Position numbers and translations under genes: made by a program
Notes under the pieces: model-generated
Seen by the model: the letters and a program-made list of their open reading frames with translations, nothing else
Told to the model about the DNA's origin: nothing
Database searches by the model: none
Shown here: positions 53,810 through 62,476 of the stretch, piece by piece
Layout of the letters: each line of letters opens with the position of its first letter
Numbering within the stretch: the stretch's first letter is position 1
Assembly (NCBI RefSeq): GCF_020733705.1
Contig: NZ_JAJFZM010000003.1
Location: 62,001 to 126,000 of the forward strand
Source of the DNA: Nocardia australiensis
GTDB lineage: Bacteria > Actinomycetota > Actinomycetes > Mycobacteriales > Mycobacteriaceae
DNA length: 64,000 nt
Reading direction: 5' to 3'

Positions 53810-54397
53810 TCAGTCGCGCAGCGGGCGATTCTCGCTGTCGGGCACCTTGCCGGTCAGCATCATGATGCCGTCGATCAACGGCCAGATGGCACCGATACCA
53901 CAGGTGAGCCACGTGACGGCGATCTGCGCGATCGCGATACCGGTGTGACCGGTATAGAACCGGCCCGCACCGAAGCTGCCGAGGAAGATCTCCAGCAGAC
54001 CCGCGACCAGCTTCTGCTTGTCCGAGTACGGCACACCGAACGGGTCACGGCCCCACGGGGCTTCGGGATCATTCGGGTTGTAGCCCTGCGGTGCTGGGTA
54101 TGGCGCGGGCGGGTAACCGCCCGGCTGCTGCCCGTACGGGTCCGCAGGCTGACCATACTGGGGCTGGCCGTACTGCGGCTGACCGTACTGCTGCGGTTGA
54201 CCGTACTGCTGCGGTTGACCGTACTGCTGCGGCTGAGCGTACGGGTCACCCTGCGGGGGCTGCGGCTGACCATACTGATCGGGCTGCGGGAGTTGCGGCT
54301 GGCTCGGCTCGGCCTGCTTGTTCAAGTCCGGACCCGTACCGGGCGGGCCGTACTGGGGGCCGCCCACTCCTGGGTTCTGCTGGTAAGGGTCGGTCAC
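53810..54397 (-). CDS. TM2 domain membrane protein with Gln/Pro/Tyr-rich repeats
   Basis: 195 residues from GTG 54397 (GAGGAGGACA upstream). The N-terminal ~115 residues are low-complexity repeats of the type QQYGQP and QPQYGQP, ending in a Pro-rich stretch (PPAPYPAPQGYNPNDP). The C-terminal TM2 domain has two membrane helices (KLVAGLLEIFLGSFGAGRFY, IAIAQIAVTWLTCGIGAIWP) with the loop WPLIDGIMMLTG. Such proteins lie next to lgt in related actinobacteria; the role is unknown. The disordered N-terminus would face the cytoplasm. Confidence 0.88.
   Translation of the reverse strand: MTDPYQQNPGVGGPQYGPPGTGPDLNKQAEPSQPQLPQPDQYGQPQPPQGDPYAQPQQYGQPQQYGQPQQYGQPQYGQPQYGQPADPYGQQPGGYPPAPYPAPQGYNPNDPEAPWGRDPFGVPYSDKQKLVAGLLEIFLGSFGAGRFYTGHTGIAIAQIAVTWLTCGIGAIWPLIDGIMMLTGKVPDSENRPLRD
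54181..54234 (-). repeat. 18-base tandem repeats in the TM2 gene
   Basis: Three 18-base units (GACCGTACTGCTGCGGTT with one change in the last) at 54181-54198, 54199-54216 and 54217-54234 encode QQYGQP-type units. They are in frame, so copy changes would only alter the tail length. Shorter 15-base relatives lie beside them. Confidence 0.85.
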
Positions 54398-54533
54398 TAA
54401 TGTCCTCCTCATTCGTGCGGGCACCCTGTGCTGGCCCCCGGCCTTTCGAACCGCCGAACAGCGTCGCCCCCGACGATCACGGATATTCTTGCCGCAATCG
54501 ACGTCGTTGTCGCATTGTTGCCCGACGCTGGGC

Positions 54534-54558
54534 AGTCCTGCGGCATGGCCGCAGGACT
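54534..54558. terminator. Hairpin downstream of lgt
   Basis: AGTCCTGCGGC (54534-54544) pairs perfectly with 54548-54558 around a three-base loop, in the 281-base gap between lgt (end 54679) and the TM2 gene (start 54397). No T-tract follows, so it may be a structured leader or a weak terminator. Confidence 0.5.
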
Positions 54559-54678
54559 CCGTTTGGTTATCGCGGTGCGGGCGCATGGTGTTGCCGCCGC
54601 ACCGGATCTACTTGCCGCGCTGAATTTCCCTCTGGGCTCTCGGCTGCTGGGTTTCGGCAGCGCCCGGAGAAACGGGAA

Positions 54679-56010
54679 CTATTTCTTGCCGGGCTCGGCC
54701 GCGGCCTCTGATTCGACGGGCTTCGCGGACTCGACGGGCTGCTTCGATTCGACCGCGGTCTCGGACTCGGTGTCCGCCGACTCGACGGACGTCGCGTTCG
54801 TCGCGGCCTCGACCGTTTCACCCTCGACGGGCTCGGCAGGCGACTGCGACTCATCATCCCGCGCAGGTTCTGCAGCCTCGTCCGAGTCAGCAGCCTGCTC
54901 CGAAACCGCGGAGTCCCCGGCATCGGCGGAGTCCCCGGCATCAACGGAGTCCACTGCCTCGGAGGTCTTCCCGGAGACGTCCTGCGCCGACTTCTCGCCA
55001 GATTGCTCCGATCCGGCGGCCCCGTCCTTCCCGAGATCCTTCTCGCCGTCCTTCTCGAGCTCGACCGCCTGCTCCTGCTCGGCGGCGTTTGCGGCATCGG
55101 CGGCGGCCGCACGCAGGGCACCGAACTGCCACGGCCACGGTCGCGGCCCGCTACTGGGCTGCAGCTGCTGAGCGGCCTCACGGCCCTTCGTGGCGAACAC
55201 GAAGTACGCGATTGCCGCCAGGAACACCAGCGCCGAGGTGAACGAGTTGATGCGGATACCCGCGATCTTGGTCGCCTCGTCATCGCGCATCAGCTCGACG
55301 AAGAAACGACCGAGGCAGTACCCGGCTACATAGAGCGCGAACAGTCGTCCGTGGCCGATCCGGTAGCGCTTGTCCAGCAGCACGAGCAACACCACGATGA
55401 GCAGGTTCCACAGCATCTCGTAGAGGAAAGTGGGGTGCACGACCCGATCGACGACACCGGTAGAGACGCCGTTCATCATGTCCAGCTTGCCGTCGTCGCC
55501 GACCCGCCGATAGATCTCCAGCCCCCAGGGCAGGTCCGTGTCGCGGCCGTACAGCTCTTGATTGAAGTAGTTGCCGAAGCGGCCGATGGCCTGGGCGAGC
55601 AGGATCGGCGGCGCGATGGCATCACCCAAAGCGGGCAAAGGAATTCGATATACCCGGCAACCGATCCAGGCGCCGACACCACCGAGGAAGACTGCGCCCC
55701 AGATGCCGAGACCACCCTGATAGATCTTCAACGCGTCGATCGGATGACCGTCGGCGCCGAAGTACTTCTGCCAGTCCGTGGCCACGTGATAGAGACGACC
55801 GCCGACCAAGCCGAAAGGCACCGCAAACATCGCGACATCGAGCACCGCGCCAGGTTGGCCGCCGCGCGCACGCCAGCGCCGCTCGCCCCACCAGATGGCG
55901 ACAATGATGCCGACGATGATGCACAGGGCGTACGCCCGCAGCGGGAATGGCCCGAGCTGCCATACGCCCTGGGCGGGGCTAGGAATGTAGGCCAGAACGT
56001 CTGATGTCAC
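54679..56010 (-). CDS. lgt: Prolipoprotein diacylglyceryl transferase with long acidic tail
   Basis: 443 residues from GTG 56010. It attaches diacylglycerol to the lipobox Cys of lipoproteins in the cytoplasmic membrane. The core (about 1-290) has seven membrane segments; the signature QAIGRFGNYFNQELYGRDTD and the YQGGLGIWG motif are clear, as is ELMRDDEATKIAGIRINS. About 150 C-terminal residues are acidic and repetitive (SAQDVSGKTSEAVDSVDAGD, AVSEQAADSDEAAEPARDDE), far longer than in E. coli. Such acidic tails occur in actinobacterial Lgt. It is read after trpA in the same direction. The lipoproteins encoded here (livK, the ABC binding proteins, 38408) are its expected substrates. Confidence 0.95.
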   Translation of the reverse strand: MTSDVLAYIPSPAQGVWQLGPFPLRAYALCIIVGIIVAIWWGERRWRARGGQPGAVLDVAMFAVPFGLVGGRLYHVATDWQKYFGADGHPIDALKIYQGGLGIWGAVFLGGVGAWIGCRVYRIPLPALGDAIAPPILLAQAIGRFGNYFNQELYGRDTDLPWGLEIYRRVGDDGKLDMMNGVSTGVVDRVVHPTFLYEMLWNLLIVVLLVLLDKRYRIGHGRLFALYVAGYCLGRFFVELMRDDEATKIAGIRINSFTSALVFLAAIAYFVFATKGREAAQQLQPSSGPRPWPWQFGALRAAAADAANAAEQEQAVELEKDGEKDLGKDGAAGSEQSGEKSAQDVSGKTSEAVDSVDAGDSADAGDSAVSEQAADSDEAAEPARDDESQSPAEPVEGETVEAATNATSVESADTESETAVESKQPVESAKPVESEAAAEPGKK

Positions 56011-56086
56011 GGGGCCACCGTAGCGGAGCACGGCCGCGTGGCTGTTATCGGCCGTATCGGTCGCCGCCGATTACCGGCACGACCTG

Positions 56087-56887
56087 CTAGGAGGCGACAG
56101 TCGCCGAACGTACGCCCTCGGCGAGTTCCGAAGTCAACTTGCGAACCGCGTCGAGACTCTCACCTGCCGCCGTCACCAAGGCCGAGCCGACGATGACACC
56201 GTCTGCGTACGAAGCGATTTCGGCCGCCTGGGCACCGGAGCGAACACCGAGCCCGACACCGATCGGGATATCGGAGTGGGCTCGGATCCGCGCACACAGC
56301 GCGGGCGCCGCCGAGGACACCGCACTGCGGGCGCCGGTTACCCCCATGGTGGAGGCCGCGTAGATAAAACCGCGACTGGCTTCGAGGGTCTTCACCAGTC
56401 GCTCCTCGGTGGAGGACGGCGCGACCAGGAAGATCCGGTCCAGATCGTGCGCGGCCGAGGCGACGAACCAGTCGTCGGCCTCCTCCGGGATCAGGTTCGG
56501 AGTGATGATGCCGGACCCACCGGCGGCGGCCAGGTCACGCGAGAAGCGGTCGACACCATACTGCAGCACCGGATTCCAGTAGCTCATCACGACGGCCTCG
56601 CCGCCCGCGGTGGTGATCGCCTCGACCACCGAGAACACGTCGCGCACCCGGACACCACCACGCAATGCCTGCTCGGCGGCGACCTGAATGGTCGGCCCGT
56701 CCATCACCGGATCGGAGTAGGCGACGCCGACTTCGACGATGTCGCAACCGGATTCGACCATGGCGCGCACCACGTCGATGGAGCCGGCCAGGTCAGGGTA
56801 GCCCGCGGGCAGGTAACCGATCAGTGCGGCGCGATTGTCGGCGCGGCAGGCCGCGAAGGTGTCGGCGAGGCGGGACTGCTGGCTCAT
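56087..56887 (-). CDS. trpA: Tryptophan synthase alpha chain
   Basis: 266 residues. It cleaves indole-3-glycerol phosphate to indole, which is channelled to TrpB. Visible: RAALIGYLPAGYPDLAGSID, MVESGCDIVEVGVAYSDPVM with the catalytic Glu and Asp, GVRVRDVFSVVEAI, GIITPNLIPEEADDWF and PIGVGLGVRSGAQAAEIAS with the phosphate-binding loop. The pattern VGVAYSDPVMDGPTIQ is typical except for Tyr where many enzymes have Phe/Pro. The start overlaps the trpB stop by four bases. Confidence 0.96.
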   Translation of the reverse strand: MSQQSRLADTFAACRADNRAALIGYLPAGYPDLAGSIDVVRAMVESGCDIVEVGVAYSDPVMDGPTIQVAAEQALRGGVRVRDVFSVVEAITTAGGEAVVMSYWNPVLQYGVDRFSRDLAAAGGSGIITPNLIPEEADDWFVASAAHDLDRIFLVAPSSTEERLVKTLEASRGFIYAASTMGVTGARSAVSSAAPALCARIRAHSDIPIGVGLGVRSGAQAAEIASYADGVIVGSALVTAAGESLDAVRKLTSELAEGVRSATVAS

Positions 56888-58158
56888 TGCTGGATCTCCT
56901 CATCGGCGTCGTGTTCGTCGAACAGCCCGAACCACTTCGCCGCGGTGTCCATGTCCTTGTCGCCGCGACCGGACAGGTTCACCAGGATGATCGCGCCCTC
57001 GCCCAGTTGCTGGCCCAATTTCAGCGCGCCCGCCACCGCGTGCGCGGACTCGATCGCCGGAATGATGCCCTCGGAACGGCTCAGCAGCAACAGCGCGTCC
57101 ATCGCCTCGGTGTCGGTGATCGGCTCGTATTCGGCGCGGCCGATGTCCTTGAGGTAGGCATGCTCGGGTCCGACGCCTGGATAGTCCAGGCCGGCGGAAA
57201 TGGAATGCGATTCGATGGTCTGGCCGTCTTGGTCCTGTAGCAGGTACGAGTAGGCGCCCTGGAACGCGCCGGGCGTGCCACCGGTGAAAGTAGCCGCGTG
57301 CCTTCCGGTTTCGACACCATCACCAGCCGCTTCGTAACCGATCAGCCGGACGTCGGGATCGTCGAGGAAGGCATGGAAGATGCCGATGGCGTTGGAGCCA
57401 CCGCCGACGCATGCGGTGACCGCGTCGGGCAGCCGACCGGTGAGCGCCTGCACCTGGACGCGAGCTTCCAGGCCGACAACACGCTGGAAATCGCGCACCA
57501 TCAGCGGGAACGGATGCGGGCCCGCCGCGGTGCCGAAACAGTAATAGGTGTCCGCGGCGTTGGTGACCCAGTCGCGCAGTGCCTCGTTGATGGCGTCCTT
57601 GAGGGTCTGCGAGCCGGTGGTCACCGAGACGACCTCGGCACCGAGTAGCCGCATCCTGGCCACGTTCAGCGCCTGCCGCGCGGTATCGACCGCACCCATG
57701 TAGATGATGCATTCGAGACCGAGCAGCGCGCACGCGGTGGCGGTGGCGACACCGTGCTGGCCCGCACCGGTCTCCGCGATCACCCTGGTCTTGCCCATGC
57801 GCTTGGCCAGCAACGCCTGCCCGAGCACATTGTTGATCTTGTGTGAACCGGTGTGGTTCAGATCCTCGCGCTTGAGCAGAATGCGCGCGCCACCGGCCTG
57901 CTCGGCCAGCCGACGGCATTCGAACACCGGGGACGGGCGGCCGGTGTAGTCACGCTGTAGCCGATCCAGCTCGTCGAGGAAATCAGGATCGAGCCTGCAC
58001 TTCTCATACTCGGCGGTGACCTCCTCGATCACCGCCATCAGCGCCTCGGGCACATGCCTGCCGCCGTAGACGCCGAAGTGACCGCCCGCGTCCGGCTCAT
58101 GGCCGCTGCGCTGGTGTACGCCTTCGCTGGCCTTGGGTAGGGCTGTCACCGGCGTCAC
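56884..58158 (-). CDS. trpB: Tryptophan synthase beta chain
   Basis: 424 residues. A PLP enzyme that joins indole and serine. Lys in REDLNHTGSHKINNVLGQAL forms the Schiff base; GAGQHGVATATACALLGLEC and CVGGGSNAIGIFHAFL are the phosphate-binding and COMM-type motifs, and SAGLDYPGVGPEHAYLK follows. The N-terminal FGVYGGRHVPEALMAVIEEV is typical. The start overlaps the trpC stop by four bases and its stop overlaps trpA, so trpC-B-A are tightly coupled. Confidence 0.97.
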   Translation of the reverse strand: MTPVTALPKASEGVHQRSGHEPDAGGHFGVYGGRHVPEALMAVIEEVTAEYEKCRLDPDFLDELDRLQRDYTGRPSPVFECRRLAEQAGGARILLKREDLNHTGSHKINNVLGQALLAKRMGKTRVIAETGAGQHGVATATACALLGLECIIYMGAVDTARQALNVARMRLLGAEVVSVTTGSQTLKDAINEALRDWVTNAADTYYCFGTAAGPHPFPLMVRDFQRVVGLEARVQVQALTGRLPDAVTACVGGGSNAIGIFHAFLDDPDVRLIGYEAAGDGVETGRHAATFTGGTPGAFQGAYSYLLQDQDGQTIESHSISAGLDYPGVGPEHAYLKDIGRAEYEPITDTEAMDALLLLSRSEGIIPAIESAHAVAGALKLGQQLGEGAIILVNLSGRGDKDMDTAAKWFGLFDEHDADEEIQQ

Positions 58159-58973
58159 CGGCCCCGCCGCGCGGGCTTCGGGCAGGACGGATGGGTACCC
58201 GCGGTCGCCAATTCCGATACGGCGGCACGCGGATCACCACTGATGACCAAGCCCTCGCCAACCAGCACCGCGTCGGCGCCCGCGCCGGCGTAAGCCAGCA
58301 GATCGGCGGTGCCGCGAATACCGGATTCGGCGATCCGGATGACCTCGGTGGGCAGACCGGGAGCGATCCGCGCGAACACGTCGCGATCGACTTCCAGGGT
58401 CTTCAAGTCGCGGGCGTTCACGCCGATCACCGAGGCGCCTGCCGTCAGCGCGCGGTCCGCCTCTTCCTCGGTATGCACCTCGACCAGCGCGGTCATGCCG
58501 AGCGATTCGGTGCGATCGATGAGCGAGGACAGCACATCCTGTTCCAGCGCCGCGACGATCAGCAGGATGACATCCGCGCCGTGCGCGCGGGCCTCGTGAA
58601 TCTGATAGGGGCCGACCACGAAATCCTTGCGCAGGATCGGAATACTCACCGTGGCACGGACCGCGTCGAGGTCGTCGAGCGAGCCGTGGAAGCGACGCCC
58701 CTCGGTGAGCACGCTGATGATGCGCGCGCCACCGTCTTCGTATGCCTTGGCCAGGCTGGCTGGGTCCGTGATGTCGGCCAGTTCGCCCTTCGACGGGCTG
58801 GCCCGCTTGACCTCGGCGATGACGCCGATACCGTCTTCGAGGAGCGCGGCGCGCGCGTCCAACGGCGACGGCGCCGCGGCAGCGGCGGCCTTGATCGCCT
58901 GGAAGTCCAGGAGGGCTTCCCGAGCGGCCACATCCGCACGGACCCCGTCGAGAATCGAGTCGAGTACCGTCAT
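58155..58973 (-). CDS. trpC: Indole-3-glycerol phosphate synthase
   Basis: 272 residues. It closes the indole ring of carboxyphenylamino-deoxyribulose phosphate. The TIM barrel carries IAEVKRASPSKGELADI, ISVLTEGRRFHGSLDDLDAV, ILRKDFVVGPYQIHEARAHG, ADVILLIVAALEQDVLSSLI, VEVHTEEEADRALTAGASVI and RIAESGIRGTADLL. ATG 58973 gives the usual TVLDSILDGVRADVAAREAL start and has AGAAAGGATT upstream. A 139-base gap separates it from the membrane-protein gene before it, which could hold a secondary promoter. Confidence 0.97.
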   Translation of the reverse strand: MTVLDSILDGVRADVAAREALLDFQAIKAAAAAAPSPLDARAALLEDGIGVIAEVKRASPSKGELADITDPASLAKAYEDGGARIISVLTEGRRFHGSLDDLDAVRATVSIPILRKDFVVGPYQIHEARAHGADVILLIVAALEQDVLSSLIDRTESLGMTALVEVHTEEEADRALTAGASVIGVNARDLKTLEVDRDVFARIAPGLPTEVIRIAESGIRGTADLLAYAGAGADAVLVGEGLVISGDPRAAVSELATAGTHPSCPKPARRGR

Positions 58974-59112
58974 CTGGCTCGAATCCTTTCTGGGGAGACG
59001 CAACATGCTGCCTGAGAATCCCCCCAGGCGCTGTCTCACCGATGCTGTCAAAGAATAAATGGCTGCTTGCGGCGCACCTGCGCCGGGGTTTGCGGGGATC
59101 CGCTCATCCTCC

Positions 59113-59874
59113 TTACGGGGCATGTTTGCCCTGATCATCCTCGGCCGAGTGCGCGGCGGCGCGGTCGGGTTGCCCAACCTCCTCGGTCGGGTCGGTGCCC
59201 GCATCGAGCGCGTCCCACAGCACCCGCTCGGAAAGTTGCGCCGAGGACGAATTCGCCCCGGCGACAGCCTCTTCGGTGCGCCGCTGGGTCACCTCTTCGG
59301 TGGCCGCGGCGCGACGGAACACCGGATTGTCGTATTTGCCGGATAGTCGCGCGGAGTCCTCCGGCATGCGGGCCAGCAGCACGGCCGCCGTGAAGGCCGC
59401 CAATGCGCCGGCGAGCGAGAGCACCGCCGGGAAGGGTGCGGTCACCACCTCGGCTACCGTCGCGCGGCCGGGTAGCTCGGCGAGGGTCGCCGCGCGGGCG
59501 GCGGTCGCGGACGACTTGGTCAGCAGGGCGAAGGCGGGCACCGCTGTCACCGCCGCAAGCAGTCCGATCAGCACGCCGCACATCCGTCGCAGCCACCCAC
59601 GGGTGGCAAGCACGGCCGCGATCGAGGCCAGCAATACCAATGCCAATGGCGTCAGCGCGCCGAACCAGACACCGCCGTTGAGATGGTCGGTCCGTGCTTC
59701 GGTGAGCCCGTCGGCGGAGGTCACCGTCACCCAGGTCAGCCGCGACGAGCCCCACAGTGCCGCCGCGCCGAGAGCAAGCAGCACGATCGCGACGATCGGG
59801 TACTTGCGGCGCGGAGCCGGAGCCGCCGCGTCCGGGTTTGGTGACGCGTCCGGGGTTGGTGACGCATCGGTCAT
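59113..59874 (-). CDS. Tryptophan-associated membrane protein (TIGR02234 type)
   Basis: 253 residues with four membrane segments: YPIVAIVLLALGAAALWGSS, LTPLALVLLASIAAVLATRG, MCGVLIGLLAAVTAVPAFAL and VLSLAGALAAFTAAVLLARM. SRLTWVTVTSADGLTEARTD between the first two is the conserved extracytoplasmic region. An acidic hydrophilic tail follows. The family is found in actinobacterial trp operons between trpE and trpC; its role is unknown, possibly transport or protein stability. ATG 59874 overlaps the trpE stop by four bases; an upstream in-frame extension lies inside trpE and is rejected. Confidence 0.92.
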   Translation of the reverse strand: MTDASPTPDASPNPDAAAPAPRRKYPIVAIVLLALGAAALWGSSRLTWVTVTSADGLTEARTDHLNGGVWFGALTPLALVLLASIAAVLATRGWLRRMCGVLIGLLAAVTAVPAFALLTKSSATAARAATLAELPGRATVAEVVTAPFPAVLSLAGALAAFTAAVLLARMPEDSARLSGKYDNPVFRRAAATEEVTQRRTEEAVAGANSSSAQLSERVLWDALDAGTDPTEEVGQPDRAAAHSAEDDQGKHAP

Positions 59875-61424
59875 TGGGTGCCGCCGGTCCCCGGTTCCGA
59901 GCCGAATACCCGGACGGTCTTCGCGGCCGCAACGGCTTTCAACACCGCCATCGCCTTGTTGCGGGACTCGACATCCTCGTAGTCCGGATCGGAATCGGCG
60001 ACGATGCCCGCGCCCGCCTGCACATAAGCGGTGCCGTCCTTGAGCAGTGCCGTGCGAATCGCAATCGCGGTGTCGGCGTCGCCCGCGAAATCGAGATAGC
60101 CGACGACACCGCCGTAGACGCCGCGCCGGGTGGGCTCCAACTCCTCGATGAGTTCCATCGCCCGTACCTTCGGCGCACCGGACAGCGTGCCCGCCGGGAA
60201 GCAGGCCCGCACCACGTCCAACGCGATCTTGCCGGGCGCCAACCTGCCCGACACGGTCGACACCAGGTGCATGACATGGCTGTATCGCTCGATGTGCCGG
60301 TACTCGGTGACCCGCACCGTCCCCGGCTGACACACCCGGCCCAGGTCGTTGCGCCCGAGATCGACGAGCATGAGGTGCTCGGCGTTCTCCTTCTCGTCGG
60401 CCAGCAGGCCCTTTTCCAATAGCAGGTCGTCCTCCTCGGTGACGCCACGCCACCGGGTGCCCGCGATCGGATGTGTCGTCGCGACACCCTCTTTCACCGT
60501 CACCAGGGATTCGGGGCTGGAGCCGACGATGGAGAACGCGGTGCCGCCCGCGCCGTCGGGAATGTGCATCAGATACATGTACGGGCTCGGGTTCGACGCG
60601 CGCAGCATCCGGTACAGATCCAGTGGTTGGCCGTCGTAATCCATCTCGAAGCGCTGCGAAAGCACCACCTGGAACGCCTCGCCTGCCTCGATCTCCTTGA
60701 CCAGCCTGCGCACCCCGACACCGAACTCCTCCGTGCTGCGCCTGCGCAGGAACTCGGGCTCGGGTTGATCGAAGACCGACACGGTCGATTCCGACGGCGC
60801 GGCCAACGCGCGGGTCATCCGGTCCAGCCGGGCGACGGCGTCGTCGTAGGCCTCGTCGACCCGTTCGTTGGTGCCGTTCCAGTTGACCGCGTTGGCGATC
60901 AGCGTGATCGCGCCCTCATGATGGTCGAACGCGGCCAGATCGGTGGCGAGCAGCAGCACCATTTCGGGCAGCCGCAGATCGTCGGCGGCCAGGTTGGGCA
61001 GCCGTTCCATCCGGCGCACCGCGTCGTAGCCGAGGTAGCCGACCATGCCACCGGTCAGCGGCGGCAGGCCGGGCAGCCGCTCGGTCTGCAACAACCGCAG
61101 TGTCTCACGCAACGCGACCAGCGGATCACCGCCCGATGGCGCGTCGACCGGAATGTTGCCCAGCCAGGTGGCGGCACCGTCGACGACGGTCAGCGCCGAC
61201 GGACTGCCCGCGCCGATGAACGACCAGCGCGACCACGATCGCCCGTTCTCCGCGGACTCGAACAGGAAGGTACCGGCCCGATCACCGGCCAGCTTGCGAT
61301 AAGCCGACAGTGGAGTTTCGGAGTCCGCCAGCACCTTTCGGGTCACCGGAACCACCCGATGTTCCGCGGCCAGCTGGTGGAACTGTTCGCGGGTCGTGGT
61401 GGTGGGAGTCGACGCGCCAGGCAT
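59871..61424 (-). CDS. trpE: Anthranilate synthase component I
   Basis: 517 residues. It converts chorismate and ammonia or glutamine to anthranilate, the first committed step to tryptophan. The N-terminal domain carries the tryptophan-feedback site around LFESAENGRSWSRWSFIGAG. The catalytic C-terminal part has VSTVSGRLAPGKIALDVVRA, CFPAGTLSGAPKVRAMELIE, RRGVYGGVVGYLDFAGDADT and IQAGAGIVADSDPDYE-like (VQAGAGIVADSDPDYEDVES). ATG 61424 is preferred over a GTG or ATG seven codons upstream. TrpG is not in this window. In M. tuberculosis, trpE also lies just after bcpB. Confidence 0.97.
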   Translation of the reverse strand: MPGASTPTTTTREQFHQLAAEHRVVPVTRKVLADSETPLSAYRKLAGDRAGTFLFESAENGRSWSRWSFIGAGSPSALTVVDGAATWLGNIPVDAPSGGDPLVALRETLRLLQTERLPGLPPLTGGMVGYLGYDAVRRMERLPNLAADDLRLPEMVLLLATDLAAFDHHEGAITLIANAVNWNGTNERVDEAYDDAVARLDRMTRALAAPSESTVSVFDQPEPEFLRRRSTEEFGVGVRRLVKEIEAGEAFQVVLSQRFEMDYDGQPLDLYRMLRASNPSPYMYLMHIPDGAGGTAFSIVGSSPESLVTVKEGVATTHPIAGTRWRGVTEEDDLLLEKGLLADEKENAEHLMLVDLGRNDLGRVCQPGTVRVTEYRHIERYSHVMHLVSTVSGRLAPGKIALDVVRACFPAGTLSGAPKVRAMELIEELEPTRRGVYGGVVGYLDFAGDADTAIAIRTALLKDGTAYVQAGAGIVADSDPDYEDVESRNKAMAVLKAVAAAKTVRVFGSEPGTGGTQ

Positions 61425-61573
61425 AACACCATCATCCCAGGGCACAATCCCGTGCTGCGCCCGGCCCGTCGTGAGGCCGCTCGCCGCCCCGCGAGTGATC
61501 CCGCTGTGGCGGCCGTCACTACACTCGCCGCATTCCCTTATCCCGCGGTATCCATTTCGAGAGGAGACAACTG

Positions 61574-61873
61574 ATGTACCCCTCGCAACCGGTTGCGCCG
61601 GAGGGGCGGCATGCCGCAGGACCGGGTACGCCCGGTCAGCCTATGCGGATGGCCGCCCTGAAGTCGGTGGATGGTTCCACCGCCTCGAATGCGCTGGCTT
61701 CCTTCGTCACCTATGTGAAGGCACTCGAAGCACTCGACAGACACCACTTTCCCGACGAGTACGCCACGCACAGCGACCGCATCAGGGAGCTACGGCCTTT
61801 CCTGCACGCGCACGGAATTCTCGACGTCATGGAGATCAAGAACCCAGAGATCGCCGCGCTCATCGGCGGCTGA
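61574..61873 (+). CDS. Small hypothetical protein
   Basis: 99 residues with the strong site GAGAGGAGAC before ATG 61574. The first 30 residues are Pro/Gly/Arg-rich and probably disordered (MYPSQPVAPEGRHAAGPGTP). The rest is helical: STASNALASFVTYVKALEAL, DRHHFPDEYATHSDRIRELR, PFLHAHGILDVMEIKNPEIA. No known domain, signal peptide or metal motif. It precedes the peroxiredoxin gene on the same strand by 50 bases, so they may be co-transcribed. Function unknown. Confidence 0.75.
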   Translation: MYPSQPVAPEGRHAAGPGTPGQPMRMAALKSVDGSTASNALASFVTYVKALEALDRHHFPDEYATHSDRIRELRPFLHAHGILDVMEIKNPEIAALIGG

Positions 61874-61923
61874 CGTCGCTGGCAGGTACCGGGCACCGGC
61901 CCGGCCCGGTACTGTCCAGCTCT

Positions 61924-62385
61924 ATGGAAACAGGTCGGCTCGCACCGCAATTCGAGCTTCCCGATCAGTCCGGCACGCCCCGTTCGCTCGACGCGTTACT
62001 CGCCGACGGTCCGGTGGTGCTGTTCTTCTACCCCGGCGCCAACACTCCGATCTGCACGGCGGAGGCCTGCCACTTCCGGGACCTGGCCGCCGAATTCGCG
62101 GCACTGGGCGCTTCATGCGTCGGCATCAGCGCCGACGGTGTCGATACCCAGGCCGGGTTCGCGGCCAAGCAGAATCTCGGCTATCCCCTGCTCTCCGATA
62201 GCGATGGCACGGTCGCCGCGCAGTTCGGCGTCAAGCGTGGGCTGCTCGGCAAGCTCGCTCCGGTGAAGCGGCAGACCTTCGTCATCGACCCTGACCGCAC
62301 CGTCGGCAAGGTCATCACCGGCGAGCTGCGGGCCAACGCGCACGCCGACGAGGCATTGAAGTTCCTGCGCGAACGCGTGCGGTAA
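61924..62385 (+). CDS. bcpB: Peroxiredoxin (BCP/PrxQ type)
   Basis: 153 residues. It reduces hydroperoxides with thiol reductants. The peroxidatic Cys is in FFYPGANTPICTAEACHFRD (Cys after PI), and the second Cys five residues on may be its resolving partner, as in PrxQ. PXXXTXXC is kept as P-G-A-N-T-P-I-C. KRQTFVIDPDRTVGKVI is the C-terminal family motif. ATG 61924 fits the compact start METGRLAPQFELPDQSG. Its position beside trpE agrees with M. tuberculosis Rv1608c (bcpB). Cytoplasmic. Confidence 0.93.
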   Translation: METGRLAPQFELPDQSGTPRSLDALLADGPVVLFFYPGANTPICTAEACHFRDLAAEFAALGASCVGISADGVDTQAGFAAKQNLGYPLLSDSDGTVAAQFGVKRGLLGKLAPVKRQTFVIDPDRTVGKVITGELRANAHADEALKFLRERVR

Positions 62386-62476
62386 CGGCGTTTCCGCCGC
62401 GACATTCGAGACGGTCGTATCAAAACGCCGTGTGGATGATCGACTGCCCGCCACGCACCCGACTTAGGCTGAATCC

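Noticed and set aside
54181..54234. Regular repeats that might suggest a CRISPR-like array
   Set aside because: The units are contiguous without spacers and are in-frame coding repeats of the TM2 gene.
58974..59112. Possible tryptophan attenuator before trpC
   Set aside because: No short leader peptide with Trp codons and no terminator-antiterminator pair is visible.
59875..60453. N-terminal extension of the trp membrane protein
   Set aside because: It lies wholly inside trpE in another frame; the ATG overlapping the trpE stop is the sensible start.
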